32,805 nt of DNA from Chromatiales bacterium (GTDB taxonomy: Bacteria > Pseudomonadota > Gammaproteobacteria > SZUA-152), in assembly GCA_026982555.1 (NCBI GenBank), contig JALSGT010000011.1, forward strand, positions 1 through 32,805, in the 5' to 3' direction. The notes beneath the pieces are model-generated. The model worked only from the letters and a program-made list of their open reading frames with translations. It had not been told where the DNA came from and did no database searches. Positions 16,191-26,287 of this stretch are shown here, piece by piece; the first letter of the stretch is position 1, and every line of letters starts with the position of its first letter. The translations under genes were made by a program, and so were the position numbers.

Positions 16191-16232
16191 AATAAAATAA
16201 CTTAAAAACCCCTATGCCCAAGTTATTTTGTT
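16191..16232. promoter_or_regulatory. AT-rich hairpin in the fabF leader region
   Basis: A 13-base stem (16191-16203 with 16220-16232, one G-T pair) encloses a 16-base loop. The core arms AAAATAACTT and AAGTTATTTT are perfect complements. It lies after the acpP terminator and 87 bases before fabF. It could be an operator for a fatty-acid regulator or an mRNA structure. No known regulator consensus was recognised. Confidence 0.35.
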
Positions 16233-16318
16233 ACATCTCCCAGGTTTGTTGTTACACCGGTGTATCAGGCCGGGGACACCGGGCATGAGTCAACCGACTA
16301 TTTAACAGGTATTTTTTT

Positions 16319-17560
16319 GTGACGAAGCGACGCGTAGTGATTACTGGTTTAGGCATGGTTTCCCCTGTGGGATTGAATGTGGCGGATGCCTGGACAAATG
16401 TGCTGGCAGGTAACAGTGGTATTGCACCACTCACACATTTTGATGTCAGTGAATATTCCGTGCGTTTTGGGGGCTCCGTACGTGATTTCGATATCACCGA
16501 TTACATTGCTGCCAAAGATGCCAAAAAAATGGATCTGTTTATCCATTATGGTATTGCCGCGGGTATTCAGGCGGTACGTGATGCCGGTCTGGAAGTAACA
16601 GGAGAAAATGCCGAGCGTATTGGTGTCGCCATCGGCTCCGGTATTGGCGGTCTCACGGGTATCGAAAAGGGACACAACGCCTTCCTCAAGGGCGGGCCGC
16701 GCAAGATTTCCCCGTTTTTTGTACCCAGCAATATTATCAATATGATTTCCGGCAACCTGTCGATAATCTATGGCATGAAAGGCCCCAACTATGCCATTAC
16801 CACGGCGTGCGCGACAGCGACGCATTGCATTGGTGATGCCGCGCGGTTCATCGAATACGGTGACGCCGATGTGATGGTGGCTGGTGGTTCGGAAATGTCC
16901 ACTTCAACCACCGGGCTGGGCGGCTTTGCTGCTGCTCGCGCATTATCGACACGCAACGATGATCCGCAGGCCGCCAGTCGCCCCTGGGACAAAGACCGCG
17001 ATGGTTTTGTACTCAGTGATGGTGCGGGCGTGGTAGTGCTGGAAGAGTATGAATTTGCCAAAGCGCGTGGGGCGAAAATCTATGCGGAAGTCATTGGCTT
17101 TGGCATGAGCGGAGATGCTTACCATATGACTTCGCCGTCGCAGGGGGGTGAGGGTGCGGCGCGTTGCATGAAGCTGGCATTGAAAAATGCCGGCATTAAT
17201 CCGGAAGAAGTGGATTACATCAATGCTCACGGCACTTCCACACCGGCAGGCGACGTGGGTGAAGCCCATGCGATGAAAACCGCCTTTGGTGACCATGCGT
17301 ACAAGGTGGCGATCAGTTCCACCAAATCCATGACCGGTCACCTGCTGGGTGCTGCGGGTGGTATTGAGGCCGTGTTCTCGGCGCTAGCGATTCGGGATCA
17401 GGTGGCACCGCCCACCATCAACCTGGACAACCCGGACGCCGAATGTGATCTGGATTTTGTGCCGGGTACTGCGCGTGAAATGAACATTGATATTGTTATG
17501 TCCAACTCTTTTGGTTTTGGTGGCACCAACGGCACATTGGTTTTCCGTAAACCGGCTTAG
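16319..17560 (+). CDS. fabF: 3-oxoacyl-ACP synthase II (KAS II)
   Basis: FabF elongates acyl-ACP, including the cis-vaccenate step. It is 413 residues with C164 in [10 protein letters not shown] as the active-site nucleophile, and His residues in the [11 protein letters not shown] and [12 protein letters not shown] motifs. The C-terminal NSFGFGGTN is typical. It starts at GTG (16319) because the protein begins [12 protein letters not shown] right there; an AGG stands 9 bases upstream. It is separated from acpP by a terminator, so it probably has its own promoter in 16173-16318, which I could not fix. Confidence 0.97.
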   Translation: MTKRRVVITGLGMVSPVGLNVADAWTNVLAGNSGIAPLTHFDVSEYSVRFGGSVRDFDITDYIAAKDAKKMDLFIHYGIAAGIQAVRDAGLEVTGENAERIGVAIGSGIGGLTGIEKGHNAFLKGGPRKISPFFVPSNIINMISGNLSIIYGMKGPNYAITTACATATHCIGDAARFIEYGDADVMVAGGSEMSTSTTGLGGFAAARALSTRNDDPQAASRPWDKDRDGFVLSDGAGVVVLEEYEFAKARGAKIYAEVIGFGMSGDAYHMTSPSQGGEGAARCMKLALKNAGINPEEVDYINAHGTSTPAGDVGEAHAMKTAFGDHAYKVAISSTKSMTGHLLGAAGGIEAVFSALAIRDQVAPPTINLDNPDAECDLDFVPGTAREMNIDIVMSNSFGFGGTNGTLVFRKPA

Positions 17561-18071
17561 GATATGATCGATACATTATTGTCCCGATTTGACGGTGTAT
17601 CGTGAAAATTGAAAAACAGCATCTTCCGTCATCGGGCACTGGTAATGACATTGATATCATTGAAATGACGTGGGGCAAAATCAAGTATCACTGATTCCTT
17701 TCAGGTCAATGGTGGAACCGCTGCGCTTGTTCCACCCTACGGCTGGGTGCTATTGGGTAGGGTGGAACAAGCGTAGCGGTTCCACCTTGTGTCAGTGGAA
17801 AAATCATAAATACCAAAAAACCAGCAAAAACAGACACCCAATACGCTGATTCTTTCAAACAAACAACTTTATCGAAAATTGAGAGAGTGTCCGGTGGTTT
17901 CAAATTTTAGGGTGACTTCCTTCATACAAAATGACAGTTATTGTTCGAGCGATCCTTAGCACGTACGCGAAATAACCCCTCTGTTTTGTATCCCGGCTTC
18001 AGTCCCTTTTCGTCCGCTCTTTAACCACAAAAGCGCGAAATAGAACACAAACATCGCGAGCGCCAACAAAT
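17561..18071. other. Intergenic region between convergent fabF and recN
   Basis: No gene is supported in these 511 bases. A 30-codon GTG frame (17602-17694) without a ribosome binding site and a minus frame (17706-17903) through a palindrome are not believable. pabC and mltG, often found after fabF, are absent. The region holds a weak 7-base stem (17569-17575 with 17596-17602) and the long palindromic repeat at 17711-17786. Confidence 0.5.
17711..17786. repeat. Long palindromic repeat (REP/MITE-like)
   Basis: Two 30-base arms (17711-17740 and 17757-17786) are reverse complements with a single mismatch, around a 16-base loop. The arms begin and end in GGTGGAAC / GTTCCACC. Repeats of this design, roughly GTAGGGTGGAnnAAGCG...CCACC, are scattered through many gammaproteobacterial genomes. 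Here it lies between convergent genes, where it may also halt transcription from either side. Confidence 0.8.
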
Positions 18072-19769
18072 TTAACTCGGTACCTGCTGCCCACGCTCAA
18101 TCATTTCACGGGCGTGGGAGAGTGTCTGTTCGGTGATCTCCAGCCCACCCAGCATGCGGGCAATTTCATCCACCCGTGCCTGTTTGCTGATAGGTGAAAC
18201 ATCGGTGACGGTTTCCTGTTGCTGTTTATTGACCTGCTTGCTGACGTGCAAATGCTGGTGGGCCAGGGAGGCTACCTGCGGTTGATGGGTAACGCATAAT
18301 ACCTGTCGTTGTTCGCTGAGATTGCGCAGCAGCCTGCCCACCACTTCGGCAATACCACCGCCGATGCCGACATCCACTTCATCAAAAATCAGGGTGGGAA
18401 TTTTACCGCTACCGGCGGCAATCACCTGAATAGCGAGACTGATACGCGCCAGCTCACCGCCCGAAGCGACTTTGGCCAATGGTTGAATGGGTTGCCCGGG
18501 GTTGGTGGTGACACAAAACTCCACACGCTCCAGCCCACTGGCTGTAAAGGTGTCCAGTGGTTCCAGGGTGATCTCAAACACGCCGTGTGGCATACCTAAC
18601 TGGTGCATGTTGTCGGTGACGGCCTTGCCCAGTTTTTTTGCGGCCCGCTGGCGCGCGCTGCCCAGTTTTTGCGCGCTGGCACGATAATCTTTTTCGGCAG
18701 TAGCTACAGCCGCAGCCACTTCGCCCAATTGTATGCTGGCGTTTTGCAGGCTGCTGAGTTCGTTTTCCTGCTGCGCCAGCAGGGCGGGCAATTCCTCTGG
18801 TGGCAGGCGATGTTTGCGAGCCAGCTCGTGGATCAGTGCTAAACGCTCATCCACGGCTTGTAAACGTTCCGGGTCCAGGGACAGGCCATCCAGATAATCG
18901 CGTAATTCATTGGCTGCTTCACGGGCCTGAATTGCTGCACCTTGCAAGGCTTCGCTGGCATTACTGAGCGCCGGGTCGGTGGCTTGCAGCTGGCCGAGTT
19001 CAGCGCTGAGATGCTCCAGTCCATCGACGATGCTGCCGGATTGCTCGTTACTGAGCCCGGAAAGAATGCGTTCGCCACCTTCACGCAACTGGTTGAGGTT
19101 GGCCAGTCGGGCATGTTCGGAGGCCAGCTCCGCCAGTTCGTCGGTGGTGAGATTCAGCACACGCAATTCTTCCACCTGATATTGCAATAATTCCAGACGG
19201 TCATCCCGCTGCTCACGACTGGCCTGCAAACGAGCCAGTTCAGCGTTGAGTTGTTGCCACTGCTGGAAACATTGCGCGGTGTTGTCGATCAGCCGGGTAT
19301 ATTTTTTATCATGGCTGCTGGCGAAGACATCCAGCGCCTGTCGTTGTACTTCACGCTTCAGCAATGATTGATGGGCGTGCTGGCCGTGGATATCCACCAG
19401 TTGTTCGCCCAGCTCGCGCAGCGAGTGCATGGGCACAGGGCGGCCGTTGATGTACCCCTTGGAGCGACCGTCTTTGCTAACGGTGCGGCGAATCAGGCAT
19501 TGACCATCATCATCCAGCTCATGTTTCGTCAGCCATGCCTGTGCTGTGGGCAAGGTGTGGATATCAAACTCAGCACTGATCTCGGCGCGCTCGGCATTGG
19601 CGCGAATAGTGCCCGATTCAGCGCGGTCACCCAGCGCCAGTCCCAGCGCATCCAGTAAAATGGATTTGCCAGCGCCGGTTTCGCCAGTGAGCACAGTCAT
19701 GCCGTTCTGAAAACCCAGGGCGAGTTCATCGACGATGGCGAAGTGATGGATGTGGATATGTTGTAGCAT
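18072..19769 (-). CDS. recN: DNA repair protein RecN
   Basis: An SMC-like ATPase acting in recombinational repair of double-strand breaks. The 565 residues have the family layout: N-terminal Walker A GETGAGKS (29-36), a long coiled-coil middle rich in Gln, Glu and Ala, the signature ASGGELARISLA, then Walker B TLIFDEVDVGIGG and VTHQPQVA. It starts at an ATG with AAAGG about 14 bases before it, 33 bases downstream of nadK, so nadK-recN is probably one transcript. No clear LexA box was located in front of either gene. Confidence 0.96.
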   Translation of the reverse strand: MLQHIHIHHFAIVDELALGFQNGMTVLTGETGAGKSILLDALGLALGDRAESGTIRANAERAEISAEFDIHTLPTAQAWLTKHELDDDGQCLIRRTVSKDGRSKGYINGRPVPMHSLRELGEQLVDIHGQHAHQSLLKREVQRQALDVFASSHDKKYTRLIDNTAQCFQQWQQLNAELARLQASREQRDDRLELLQYQVEELRVLNLTTDELAELASEHARLANLNQLREGGERILSGLSNEQSGSIVDGLEHLSAELGQLQATDPALSNASEALQGAAIQAREAANELRDYLDGLSLDPERLQAVDERLALIHELARKHRLPPEELPALLAQQENELSSLQNASIQLGEVAAAVATAEKDYRASAQKLGSARQRAAKKLGKAVTDNMHQLGMPHGVFEITLEPLDTFTASGLERVEFCVTTNPGQPIQPLAKVASGGELARISLAIQVIAAGSGKIPTLIFDEVDVGIGGGIAEVVGRLLRNLSEQRQVLCVTHQPQVASLAHQHLHVSKQVNKQQQETVTDVSPISKQARVDEIARMLGGLEITEQTLSHAREMIERGQQVPS

Positions 19770-19802
19770 GATGTGACAACCTTTCTGTGTTTACAGCCAG
19801 GG

Positions 19803-20690
19803 CTACAGACGCTTGCCCCAATGCAGTTTGGCACGCAGGATACCGTAGTAGTTGTAATCGGTGGGGTGTACCAGACGAATGGAGTGTTCCTTTTTCTCGA
19901 TCACGACTTTGTCACCATTTTGCAGGCTGAGATCGACTTGCCCGTCGCAGGAGCACTGCGCCCGTGCCTGATTTGTTTCACTGAGCACGATTTCAATCCG
20001 ACCGTCTGCATCCACCACAATAGGTCGGTAACTCATGGTGTGTGGACAAATGGGTACCAATACCAGCGCGTTTAATGACGGATGCACAATGGGCCCGCCG
20101 CCGGAGAGGGCATAAGCTGTGGAGCCAGTGGGTGTGGCGACAATAAGACCGTCGGAACGGGTGATGTTGATAAACTGTCCGTTGATGTATGTTTCGTATT
20201 CGATCATTCGTGCGACGTTGCAGGTATGGACCACCACATCGTTCAGGGCGACGCTTTCATCGATTTGCTGATGGTCACGTATGACACGGGCATGCAACAG
20301 GGAGCGCCGCTCTTCCTGATAATCCCCCCCCAGAATTTTGTCCAGGGTTTGCTGTAATTCCGACGGTGCCACGTCGGTGAGAAAGCCGAGGCGGCCCAGG
20401 TTGATACCCAGCAGGGGAACTTCGTAGTCCACCAGACTGCGCGCGGCATTGAGCAGGGTGCCATCACCACCGACAACGATGATGAGGTCACAGGACTCGC
20501 CCAGCACAGTACGCTCAACGTAGTCTTCCTGATGATTTTCCTGCGGGTCATCGGCTGCCAGCGAGAGACTGTCCAGCAACACACTGATTTGCCGTTGCTG
20601 TAAATAAACCAGCAGTTCTTTAAGCACGCCGCCTGTATTTGGTGCGCCGTGCTTGCCAATAATGCCGATGGTGTTGAAAGTTGTTGCCAT
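19803..20690 (-). CDS. nadK: NAD kinase
   Basis: NadK phosphorylates NAD to NADP in the cytoplasm. It has the GGDGT motif (74-78), the GRLGFL turn, and the DGLIVATPTGSTAYALSGGGPI block with the NAD-binding and catalytic residues. Length 295 is standard. It is divergent from hrcA and upstream of recN, an order conserved in many gammaproteobacteria. Confidence 0.97.
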   Translation of the reverse strand: MATTFNTIGIIGKHGAPNTGGVLKELLVYLQQRQISVLLDSLSLAADDPQENHQEDYVERTVLGESCDLIIVVGGDGTLLNAARSLVDYEVPLLGINLGRLGFLTDVAPSELQQTLDKILGGDYQEERRSLLHARVIRDHQQIDESVALNDVVVHTCNVARMIEYETYINGQFINITRSDGLIVATPTGSTAYALSGGGPIVHPSLNALVLVPICPHTMSYRPIVVDADGRIEIVLSETNQARAQCSCDGQVDLSLQNGDKVVIEKKEHSIRLVHPTDYNYYGILRAKLHWGKRL

Positions 20691-20909
20691 ATTTTGTGGT
20701 TTGCTCTTGTTGTAAGGCAGTTAGGGCCAACGGCGCAACGGTAGCATGTTGTTGATAAGTGTCCAACTGTCAGCGGCGCGGGCGCATTGTATGAAAAAAT
20801 ACCGGTAAAGTGTAAAAAACGGGTGTTGGTGTGTACCCGAAAATCCTGGGCGTATAACATTGCAGACTGGAACAATGATTATCCAGATGATAACGGTGGG
20901 GAGCCAGCA

Positions 20910-21980
20910 GTGAGTGATCAGACAATCAACGAGTCCGTGGCCAATGAAACCATCATTAATGAGCGTGCCCAACTGCTGTTGAAAACACTCATCGAGCGTT
21001 ATATTCGCGAGGGACAGCCAGTGGGCTCCAAATCGCTGGCGCAGGATGCCGGGCTGGATCTTAGCTCGGCGACGGTACGCAATGTGATGGCAGATCTGGA
21101 ACGACTGGGGCTAGTGAGTGCGCCACATACTTCGGCGGGCCGGGTGCCCACGGAGCAGGGTTATCGACTGTTTATTGATAATCTGCTGACCATTAAGCCG
21201 CTGGGCTCCAATGATGTGCAAATCCTGGCCAGCACATTGACGCCACAATCGGATGTTTCACAGCTGGTGGAATCAGCATCGTCACTGTTGTCAGGATTCA
21301 CTCAAATGGCCGGTGTGGTGATGCTGCCTACGCAAAAACCGGCAGCCTTGCGGCAGATTGAGTTTTTACCCTTATCAGAAAACCGGGTGCTGACGATCCT
21401 GGTTTTCAACGAAAAAGATGTACAGAACCGGGTGATTCATACCTCGCGCCCGTATGCATTACCGGAGCTTGAGCGCATCGCGGCTTATCTCAATGCGCAG
21501 TTTACGGGCAAAAATGTGCAAATGGTGCGGGGTGACCTGCTCAGGGAAATGGAAAATGCGCAAAGCAATATGGACCGGTTGATGCGTTCGGCTATCGAAA
21601 TGGCACATCAGGTATTCGATGATACCGATACCGGACAGGACTACATCATGGCCGGGGAGACCAATCTCATGGATTACGAAGAAATGGCCGACGTACCCCG
21701 CCTGCGCCAGTTATTTGATGCTTTCAGTGAAAAACAAGGTATTCTCGATTTGCTGGATAAATCCCTGCATGCTCAGGGGGTGCAGATTTTTATCGGTCAT
21801 GAATCCGGCTACGAGGCGTTGGATAATTGCAGCGTGGTAACAGCCACTTATTCTGCCAATGACGAGGTACTGGGCGTGCTGGGCGTCATTGGCCCGACGC
21901 GCATGGCGTATGATCGCATCATCCCTGTGGTGGATGTCACCGCAAAATTATTGGGCACGGTCTTGAATCAACGGAATTAG
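20910..21980 (+). CDS. hrcA: Heat-inducible transcription repressor HrcA
   Basis: HrcA represses chaperone operons by binding the CIRCE inverted repeat and is reset by GroE. The GTG at 20910 is chosen: it has a GGTGGGGAG ribosome binding site, and it gives 356 residues, near the usual ~350; the open frame extends 41 codons further upstream but without family-like sequence. The N-terminal winged helix shows VGSKSLAQ, LSSATVRNVMADLE and the GRVPTEQGYR wing. The C-terminal end VVTATYSANDEVLGVLGVIGPTRMAYDRIIPVV is typical in pattern. It leads the grpE-dnaK-dnaJ cluster. No CIRCE was found in the window. Confidence 0.95.
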   Translation: MSDQTINESVANETIINERAQLLLKTLIERYIREGQPVGSKSLAQDAGLDLSSATVRNVMADLERLGLVSAPHTSAGRVPTEQGYRLFIDNLLTIKPLGSNDVQILASTLTPQSDVSQLVESASSLLSGFTQMAGVVMLPTQKPAALRQIEFLPLSENRVLTILVFNEKDVQNRVIHTSRPYALPELERIAAYLNAQFTGKNVQMVRGDLLREMENAQSNMDRLMRSAIEMAHQVFDDTDTGQDYIMAGETNLMDYEEMADVPRLRQLFDAFSEKQGILDLLDKSLHAQGVQIFIGHESGYEALDNCSVVTATYSANDEVLGVLGVIGPTRMAYDRIIPVVDVTAKLLGTVLNQRN

Positions 21981-22063
21981 TCCACATATTTTGTCCGGGC
22001 GTGTAATGTGCCCACGAGCGTGTTCTGTGAAAAATAACCGGCACTTAACGTGGAGAAGAAGGC

Positions 22064-22696
22064 ATGGCGAAAGACGAAACCCGACCCGAAAAAACAACAG
22101 CAGAGGAATATGCACCCGGGACCGAAGCAACTGACGAGGTTATTGAGGGTGTGGTGGAGGATGTTACCACTGACAATTTGCTGCCGCTGCTGGAAGATGC
22201 CCGCGCCAAGGCGGATGAACACTGGAATCAGCTTCTGCGTGTCAAAGCTGACATGGAAAATACCCGTCGGCGCGCCAAACAGGATGTCGAAAACGCCCAT
22301 AAATTTGCTCTGGAAAAATTTGCCCTGGAATTGTTGCCCATCAAGGACAGCCTGGAAATGGGATTGACTGCCGCCGATGGTGTTGCTGAAAGCAGTGATG
22401 CCATCGCACAATTGAAAGAAGGTACTGCGCTGACGCTGAAGATGCTTACCGCTGCGCTGGAAAAATTTGGTATCGAAGCCGTTGACCCGACGGGCGATAC
22501 TTTTGATCCCGATAAACACCAGGCCATGTCCATGCAGGAAAGTCCCGATCACAAACCCAATACGGTGATGGCAGTCATGCAAAAAGGGTATCAGCTCAAC
22601 GAACGTCTGTTGCGTCCGGCCATGGTGGTGGTATCCAAAGCCGCAGCCGAAACCTCAGACAGTGAATCTGATAACCAGATTAATGAACAGGCTTGA
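22064..22696 (+). CDS. grpE: Nucleotide exchange factor GrpE
   Basis: GrpE releases ADP from DnaK. The 210-residue protein has an acidic, disordered N-terminus (1-45), a long coiled coil (about 45-100, with the NTRRRAKQDVENAHKFA segment), and the C-terminal beta domain with HQAMSMQE and VMAVMQKGYQLNERLLRPAMVVVSK-type ending. A GGAGAAG ribosome binding site precedes the ATG. It lies 83 bases after hrcA and 113 before dnaK. Confidence 0.97.
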   Translation: MAKDETRPEKTTAEEYAPGTEATDEVIEGVVEDVTTDNLLPLLEDARAKADEHWNQLLRVKADMENTRRRAKQDVENAHKFALEKFALELLPIKDSLEMGLTAADGVAESSDAIAQLKEGTALTLKMLTAALEKFGIEAVDPTGDTFDPDKHQAMSMQESPDHKPNTVMAVMQKGYQLNERLLRPAMVVVSKAAAETSDSESDNQINEQA

Positions 22697-22809
22697 ATTA
22701 AGGTTTTTCGCCCACACCTAGCTGTACAAGTTGGAAATGTATCAAATTAGTTAAACAACTCAATTTTTTAAACGACCTTTTTTAGAGAAACAAGCGGAGA
22801 ACTGGAGCC

Positions 22810-24744
22810 ATGGGAAAAATTATCGGCATTGACTTGGGAACCACAAACTCATGTGTTGCGGTGATGGAGGGTGGTGAGCCCCGTGTCATCGAAAATGCAG
22901 AGGGTGATCGCACGACACCTTCGGTGGTGGCCTTTACGGATGACAACGATGTTATCGTCGGTGCGCCGGCCAAACGTCAGGCTGTGACCAACCCGGCCAA
23001 CACGCTGTATGCGGTAAAACGCCTGATCGGGCGCCGTTTCACCGACGATGAAGTCCAGAAAGACATTGATCTTGTGCCTTACAAAATCATCAAGGCTGAT
23101 AACGGCGACGCCTGGGTAGAAGCTCACGGCAAAAAAATGGCTGCCCCGGAGGTTTCTGCACGGGTGCTGCAAAAAATGAAAAAGACCGCTGAGGATTATC
23201 TTGGCGAAGAAGTGACCGAAGCGGTGATTACCGTACCCGCTTATTTTAATGATTCCCAGCGTCAGGCGACCAAAGACGCCGGCAAAATCGCAGGTCTGGA
23301 TGTCAAACGCATCATCAACGAGCCCACCGCAGCAGCACTGGCCTTCGGCATGGACAAAAAAGAAGGTGACCGCAAGGTTGCTGTTTATGACCTGGGTGGT
23401 GGTACGTTTGATATTTCAATTATTGAACTGGCTGACATCGATGGTGAACATCAGGTGGAGGTTTTGTCCACCAATGGTGACACTTTCCTCGGCGGTGAAG
23501 ATTTCGATCAGCGTTTGATCGATTACCTCGTGGATGAGTTCAAGAAAGATCAGGGCGTGGACCTGCGTAACGACCCGTTGGCGCTGCAACGTTTGAAAGA
23601 AGGTGCAGAGAAGGCCAAAATCGAGCTATCTTCTACAAACCAGACCGATGTTAACCTGCCGTACATTACTGCCGATGCCAGCGGACCCAAGCATCTGAAT
23701 ATCAAGCTGACCCGTGCCAAACTGGAATCATTGGTAGAGGAGCTGGTGGAGCGCACCATCGCACCCTGTCGCATGGCACTGAGCGATGCGGGTATTGGCG
23801 CACAGGATATTGATGATGTCATCCTCGTGGGTGGTCAGACCCGTATGCCCATGGTGCAGGAGAAGGTCAAAGAGTTTTTCGGCAAAGAGCCACGCCGTGA
23901 TGTGAATCCCGATGAGGCTGTCGCCATGGGTGCCGCGATTCAGGGTGGTGTGCTGGGCGGCGATGTGAAAGATGTATTGCTGCTGGATGTGACTCCGCTG
24001 AGCCTGGGTATCGAGACCATGGGTGGCGTGATGACCAAGCTTATCGATAAAAACACCACGATCCCCACCAAGGCACAGCAGGTGTTTTCCACGGCGGAAG
24101 ACAACCAGACGGCAGTGACCGTACATGTGTTGCAGGGTGAACGTGAGGTGGCTTCCGGTAACAAATCGCTGGGGCGTTTTGATTTGTCCGACATTCCGCC
24201 AGCCGCACGCGGCGTACCACAAATCGAAGTCGCGTTTGATATCGATGCCAACGGTATCCTTAACGTGTCAGCCAAAGACAAGGCCACCGGTAAAGAACAG
24301 TCCATCGTGATCAAGGCCTCCAGCGGTCTGTCGGACGAGGATATCCAGAAAATGGTTCAGGATGCCGAAGCCCATGCAGCGGAAGATGCCAGTTTCCACG
24401 AGTTGGTGGCCGCCCGTAATCAGGCGGACAACATGATTCATGCCACCAAAAAGTCCATGAAGGAGATGGGCGATGACAAATTGGAGGCGGGTGAAAAAGA
24501 AGCTATCGAAAAGGCCATCAGCGAACTGGAAGAGGTCATGAAGAGCGACGATAAAGATGCCATCGAAGCCAAAACTAAAACATTGGCGGAGGCATCGGGT
24601 AAAATGGCTGAACGTGCCTATGCACAGCAGACAAAAACCGACCAGCCTGAGGCTGCTGCTGATACAAGTGGCGAAGCCAATACGGCCAACGATGATGTTG
24701 TTGACGCTGAGTTTGAAGAAGTGAAAGACGACGATAAAAAGTAA
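22810..24744 (+). CDS. dnaK: Chaperone protein DnaK (Hsp70)
   Basis: An ATP-driven chaperone. The 644 residues contain the nucleotide-binding domain with [10 protein letters not shown], the [12 protein letters not shown] phosphate loop and LVGGQTRMP. The linker [19 protein letters not shown] comes next, then the beta substrate-binding domain, a helical lid (about 505-605) and the conserved acidic tail [16 protein letters not shown] ribosome binding site precedes the ATG. No sigma-32 promoter with clear CTTGAA and CCCCAT boxes was seen directly in front. Confidence 0.98.
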   Translation: MGKIIGIDLGTTNSCVAVMEGGEPRVIENAEGDRTTPSVVAFTDDNDVIVGAPAKRQAVTNPANTLYAVKRLIGRRFTDDEVQKDIDLVPYKIIKADNGDAWVEAHGKKMAAPEVSARVLQKMKKTAEDYLGEEVTEAVITVPAYFNDSQRQATKDAGKIAGLDVKRIINEPTAAALAFGMDKKEGDRKVAVYDLGGGTFDISIIELADIDGEHQVEVLSTNGDTFLGGEDFDQRLIDYLVDEFKKDQGVDLRNDPLALQRLKEGAEKAKIELSSTNQTDVNLPYITADASGPKHLNIKLTRAKLESLVEELVERTIAPCRMALSDAGIGAQDIDDVILVGGQTRMPMVQEKVKEFFGKEPRRDVNPDEAVAMGAAIQGGVLGGDVKDVLLLDVTPLSLGIETMGGVMTKLIDKNTTIPTKAQQVFSTAEDNQTAVTVHVLQGEREVASGNKSLGRFDLSDIPPAARGVPQIEVAFDIDANGILNVSAKDKATGKEQSIVIKASSGLSDEDIQKMVQDAEAHAAEDASFHELVAARNQADNMIHATKKSMKEMGDDKLEAGEKEAIEKAISELEEVMKSDDKDAIEAKTKTLAEASGKMAERAYAQQTKTDQPEAAADTSGEANTANDDVVDAEFEEVKDDDKK

Positions 24745-24848
24745 GCAGGTATGGGCGCAGGTCAGTGAGACATGTGCCCGGAAGTAACAGCGGCGCGGCA
24801 GCGGGATTTTCCTTCTGTCGCGTTTCCGCATTCGGGGCATCATTAAAC

Positions 24849-24884
24849 CTGGATTCTGCCAGCATGATTGCTGACAGAATCCAG
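24849..24884 (+). promoter_or_regulatory. Hairpin between dnaK and dnaJ
   Basis: Arms CTGGATTCTG (24849-24858) and CAGAATCCAG (24875-24884) are perfect complements. After one C/A mismatch a further 5-base stem (CAGCA/TGCTG) follows, with a 4-base loop. Only a short T-poor tail follows, so it may attenuate dnaJ, protect the dnaK message or mark processing rather than fully terminate. Confidence 0.55.
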
Positions 24885-24931
24885 ATTTAATGTCGTTTAT
24901 TGATTAACCTTATAACTGGCTGAATTTAAAG

Positions 24932-26071
24932 ATGTCTAAACGTGATTATTATGAAGTGCTGGGCGTACAACGCAACGCCAGCGAGGCAGAACTGAAAAAG
25001 GCTTTCAAACGGTTGGCGATGAAACACCACCCGGACCGTAACTCGGGCGACACGACGGCGGAGGAGAAATTCAAGGAGGCCAAAGAGGCTTACGAGGTTT
25101 TGGGCGACGCACAAAAACGTGCGGCCTACGACCAGTTTGGTCATGCCGGTGTGGATGCGAGTATGGGGGGTGGTCATCCCGGTGGTGGTGCCAGCTTCAG
25201 TGATATTTTTGGAGACGTGTTTGGCGATATCTTCAGTGGTGGAGGTGGTCCGGGCAGTAGTCAGCAACGAGCACGACGGGGTGCTGATCTACGTTACAAC
25301 CTGGAGCTGAGCCTGGAAGATGCCGTACGCGGTACAACCGTAAAAATCCGGGTCCCTACCTCCGTGACCTGTTCCACCTGTGGTGGCAGCGGTGCCAAAA
25401 AAGGCTCCAAGCCCGAACAGTGTACGACCTGTGGCGGTGTGGGCCAGGTGCGCATGCAACAGGGTTTCTTTTCGCTGCAACAAACCTGTCCGCAATGCCA
25501 GGGTGCAGGACAAATGATCAAAACCCCCTGTGGCAGTTGCCATGGTCAGGGCCGCACCCAGGAACACAAAACCTTGTCCGTGAAAGTGCCGCCAGGTGTT
25601 GATAATGGCGACCGGATTCGTCTCAGTGGTGAAGGTGAGTCCGGTGAGCGCGGCGCGCCCAGCGGTGATCTCTATGTGCAAATTGCGGTGAAAGAGCATC
25701 CGTTGTTTGTGCGTGACGAAAACAATCTGTACTGCGAAGTTCCCATCAGCTTTGTCACAGCAGCCCTGGGTGGTTCGCTGGAAGTGCCCACGCTTGATGG
25801 TAAGGTCAAACTGAAAATCCCGGCGGAAACGCAAACGGGCAAAATGTTTAAACTGCGCGGCAAAGGTGTAAAATCCGTGCGCGGGGGGCCGGTGGGTGAC
25901 TTGCTCTGTCGGGTGCAGATTGAAACGCCGGTGAATCTGAATGGCAAGCAAAAAGAACTGCTGAAGCATTTTGATGAAACCATGAATGACCAGAGCGCCA
26001 AAAAACACAGTCCGAAGGAGCACTCCTGGCTGGATGGGGTCAAAAGGTTCATAGATGACATTAAGTTATAG
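24932..26071 (+). CDS. dnaJ: Chaperone protein DnaJ (Hsp40)
   Basis: The DnaK co-chaperone. The 379 residues show a J domain (1-70) with HPD in KHHPDRNSG, a Gly/Phe-rich segment (about 75-115), and a zinc-finger region with four CxxCxGxG-type repeats ([32 protein letters not shown]). The C-terminal beta domains complete a type I DnaJ. It follows dnaK after 187 bases containing a hairpin. The last ~25 residues are charged and variable. Confidence 0.98.
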   Translation: MSKRDYYEVLGVQRNASEAELKKAFKRLAMKHHPDRNSGDTTAEEKFKEAKEAYEVLGDAQKRAAYDQFGHAGVDASMGGGHPGGGASFSDIFGDVFGDIFSGGGGPGSSQQRARRGADLRYNLELSLEDAVRGTTVKIRVPTSVTCSTCGGSGAKKGSKPEQCTTCGGVGQVRMQQGFFSLQQTCPQCQGAGQMIKTPCGSCHGQGRTQEHKTLSVKVPPGVDNGDRIRLSGEGESGERGAPSGDLYVQIAVKEHPLFVRDENNLYCEVPISFVTAALGGSLEVPTLDGKVKLKIPAETQTGKMFKLRGKGVKSVRGGPVGDLLCRVQIETPVNLNGKQKELLKHFDETMNDQSAKKHSPKEHSWLDGVKRFIDDIKL

Positions 26072-26110
26072 CCGATACCTAAAATAGGGGTTAAGCACTT
26101 TTTTGCAGGG

Positions 26111-26237
26111 AATGCCGCCATTCTGGCGTATTGCCAGCCGGAATCCAGGGGTTTGGATCCCGTGGTGCTGGGAAGTGACGTGTTATAAACGCAGAGGTTG
26201 CAAAGGACGCAGAAAAACACACTAAACACTCTGCGTC
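26111..26237. repeat. Intergenic repeat-like DNA
   Basis: Two common-looking repeat motifs occur between dnaJ and the DsrE-like gene. One is a short stem CTGGC/GCCAG around 26124-26139 beside GGAATCC-type sequence. The other is an ACGCAGAGG...GGACGCAGA block (26189-26214) whose ACGCAGAG pairs with CTCTGCGT at 26229-26236. Motifs of this kind are dispersed in many proteobacterial genomes. No gene is present. Confidence 0.35.
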
Positions 26238-26287
26238 TCTGAAGACCTGGACCGCTTAATGTGAAATTTTGCCCTGGAGACTGCGCC

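Noticed and set aside
17602-17694. 30-codon GTG frame after fabF
   Set aside because: No ribosome binding site, no similarity recognised; too short to support.
17706-17903. 65-codon minus-strand frame
   Set aside because: A third of it is the long palindromic repeat, so the open frame is incidental.
20787-20909. 41-codon upstream extension of hrcA
   Set aside because: A GTG with a good ribosome binding site at 20910 gives the normal HrcA length; the extension has no family-like sequence.
23940-24314. Overlapping antisense frames in dnaK read as small genes
   Set aside because: They arise from strong codon bias on the coding strand; no independent evidence.
24268-24843. 191-codon minus-strand frame inside dnaK
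   Set aside because: It is antisense to a highly conserved gene; its sequence is a codon-bias shadow with no family match.
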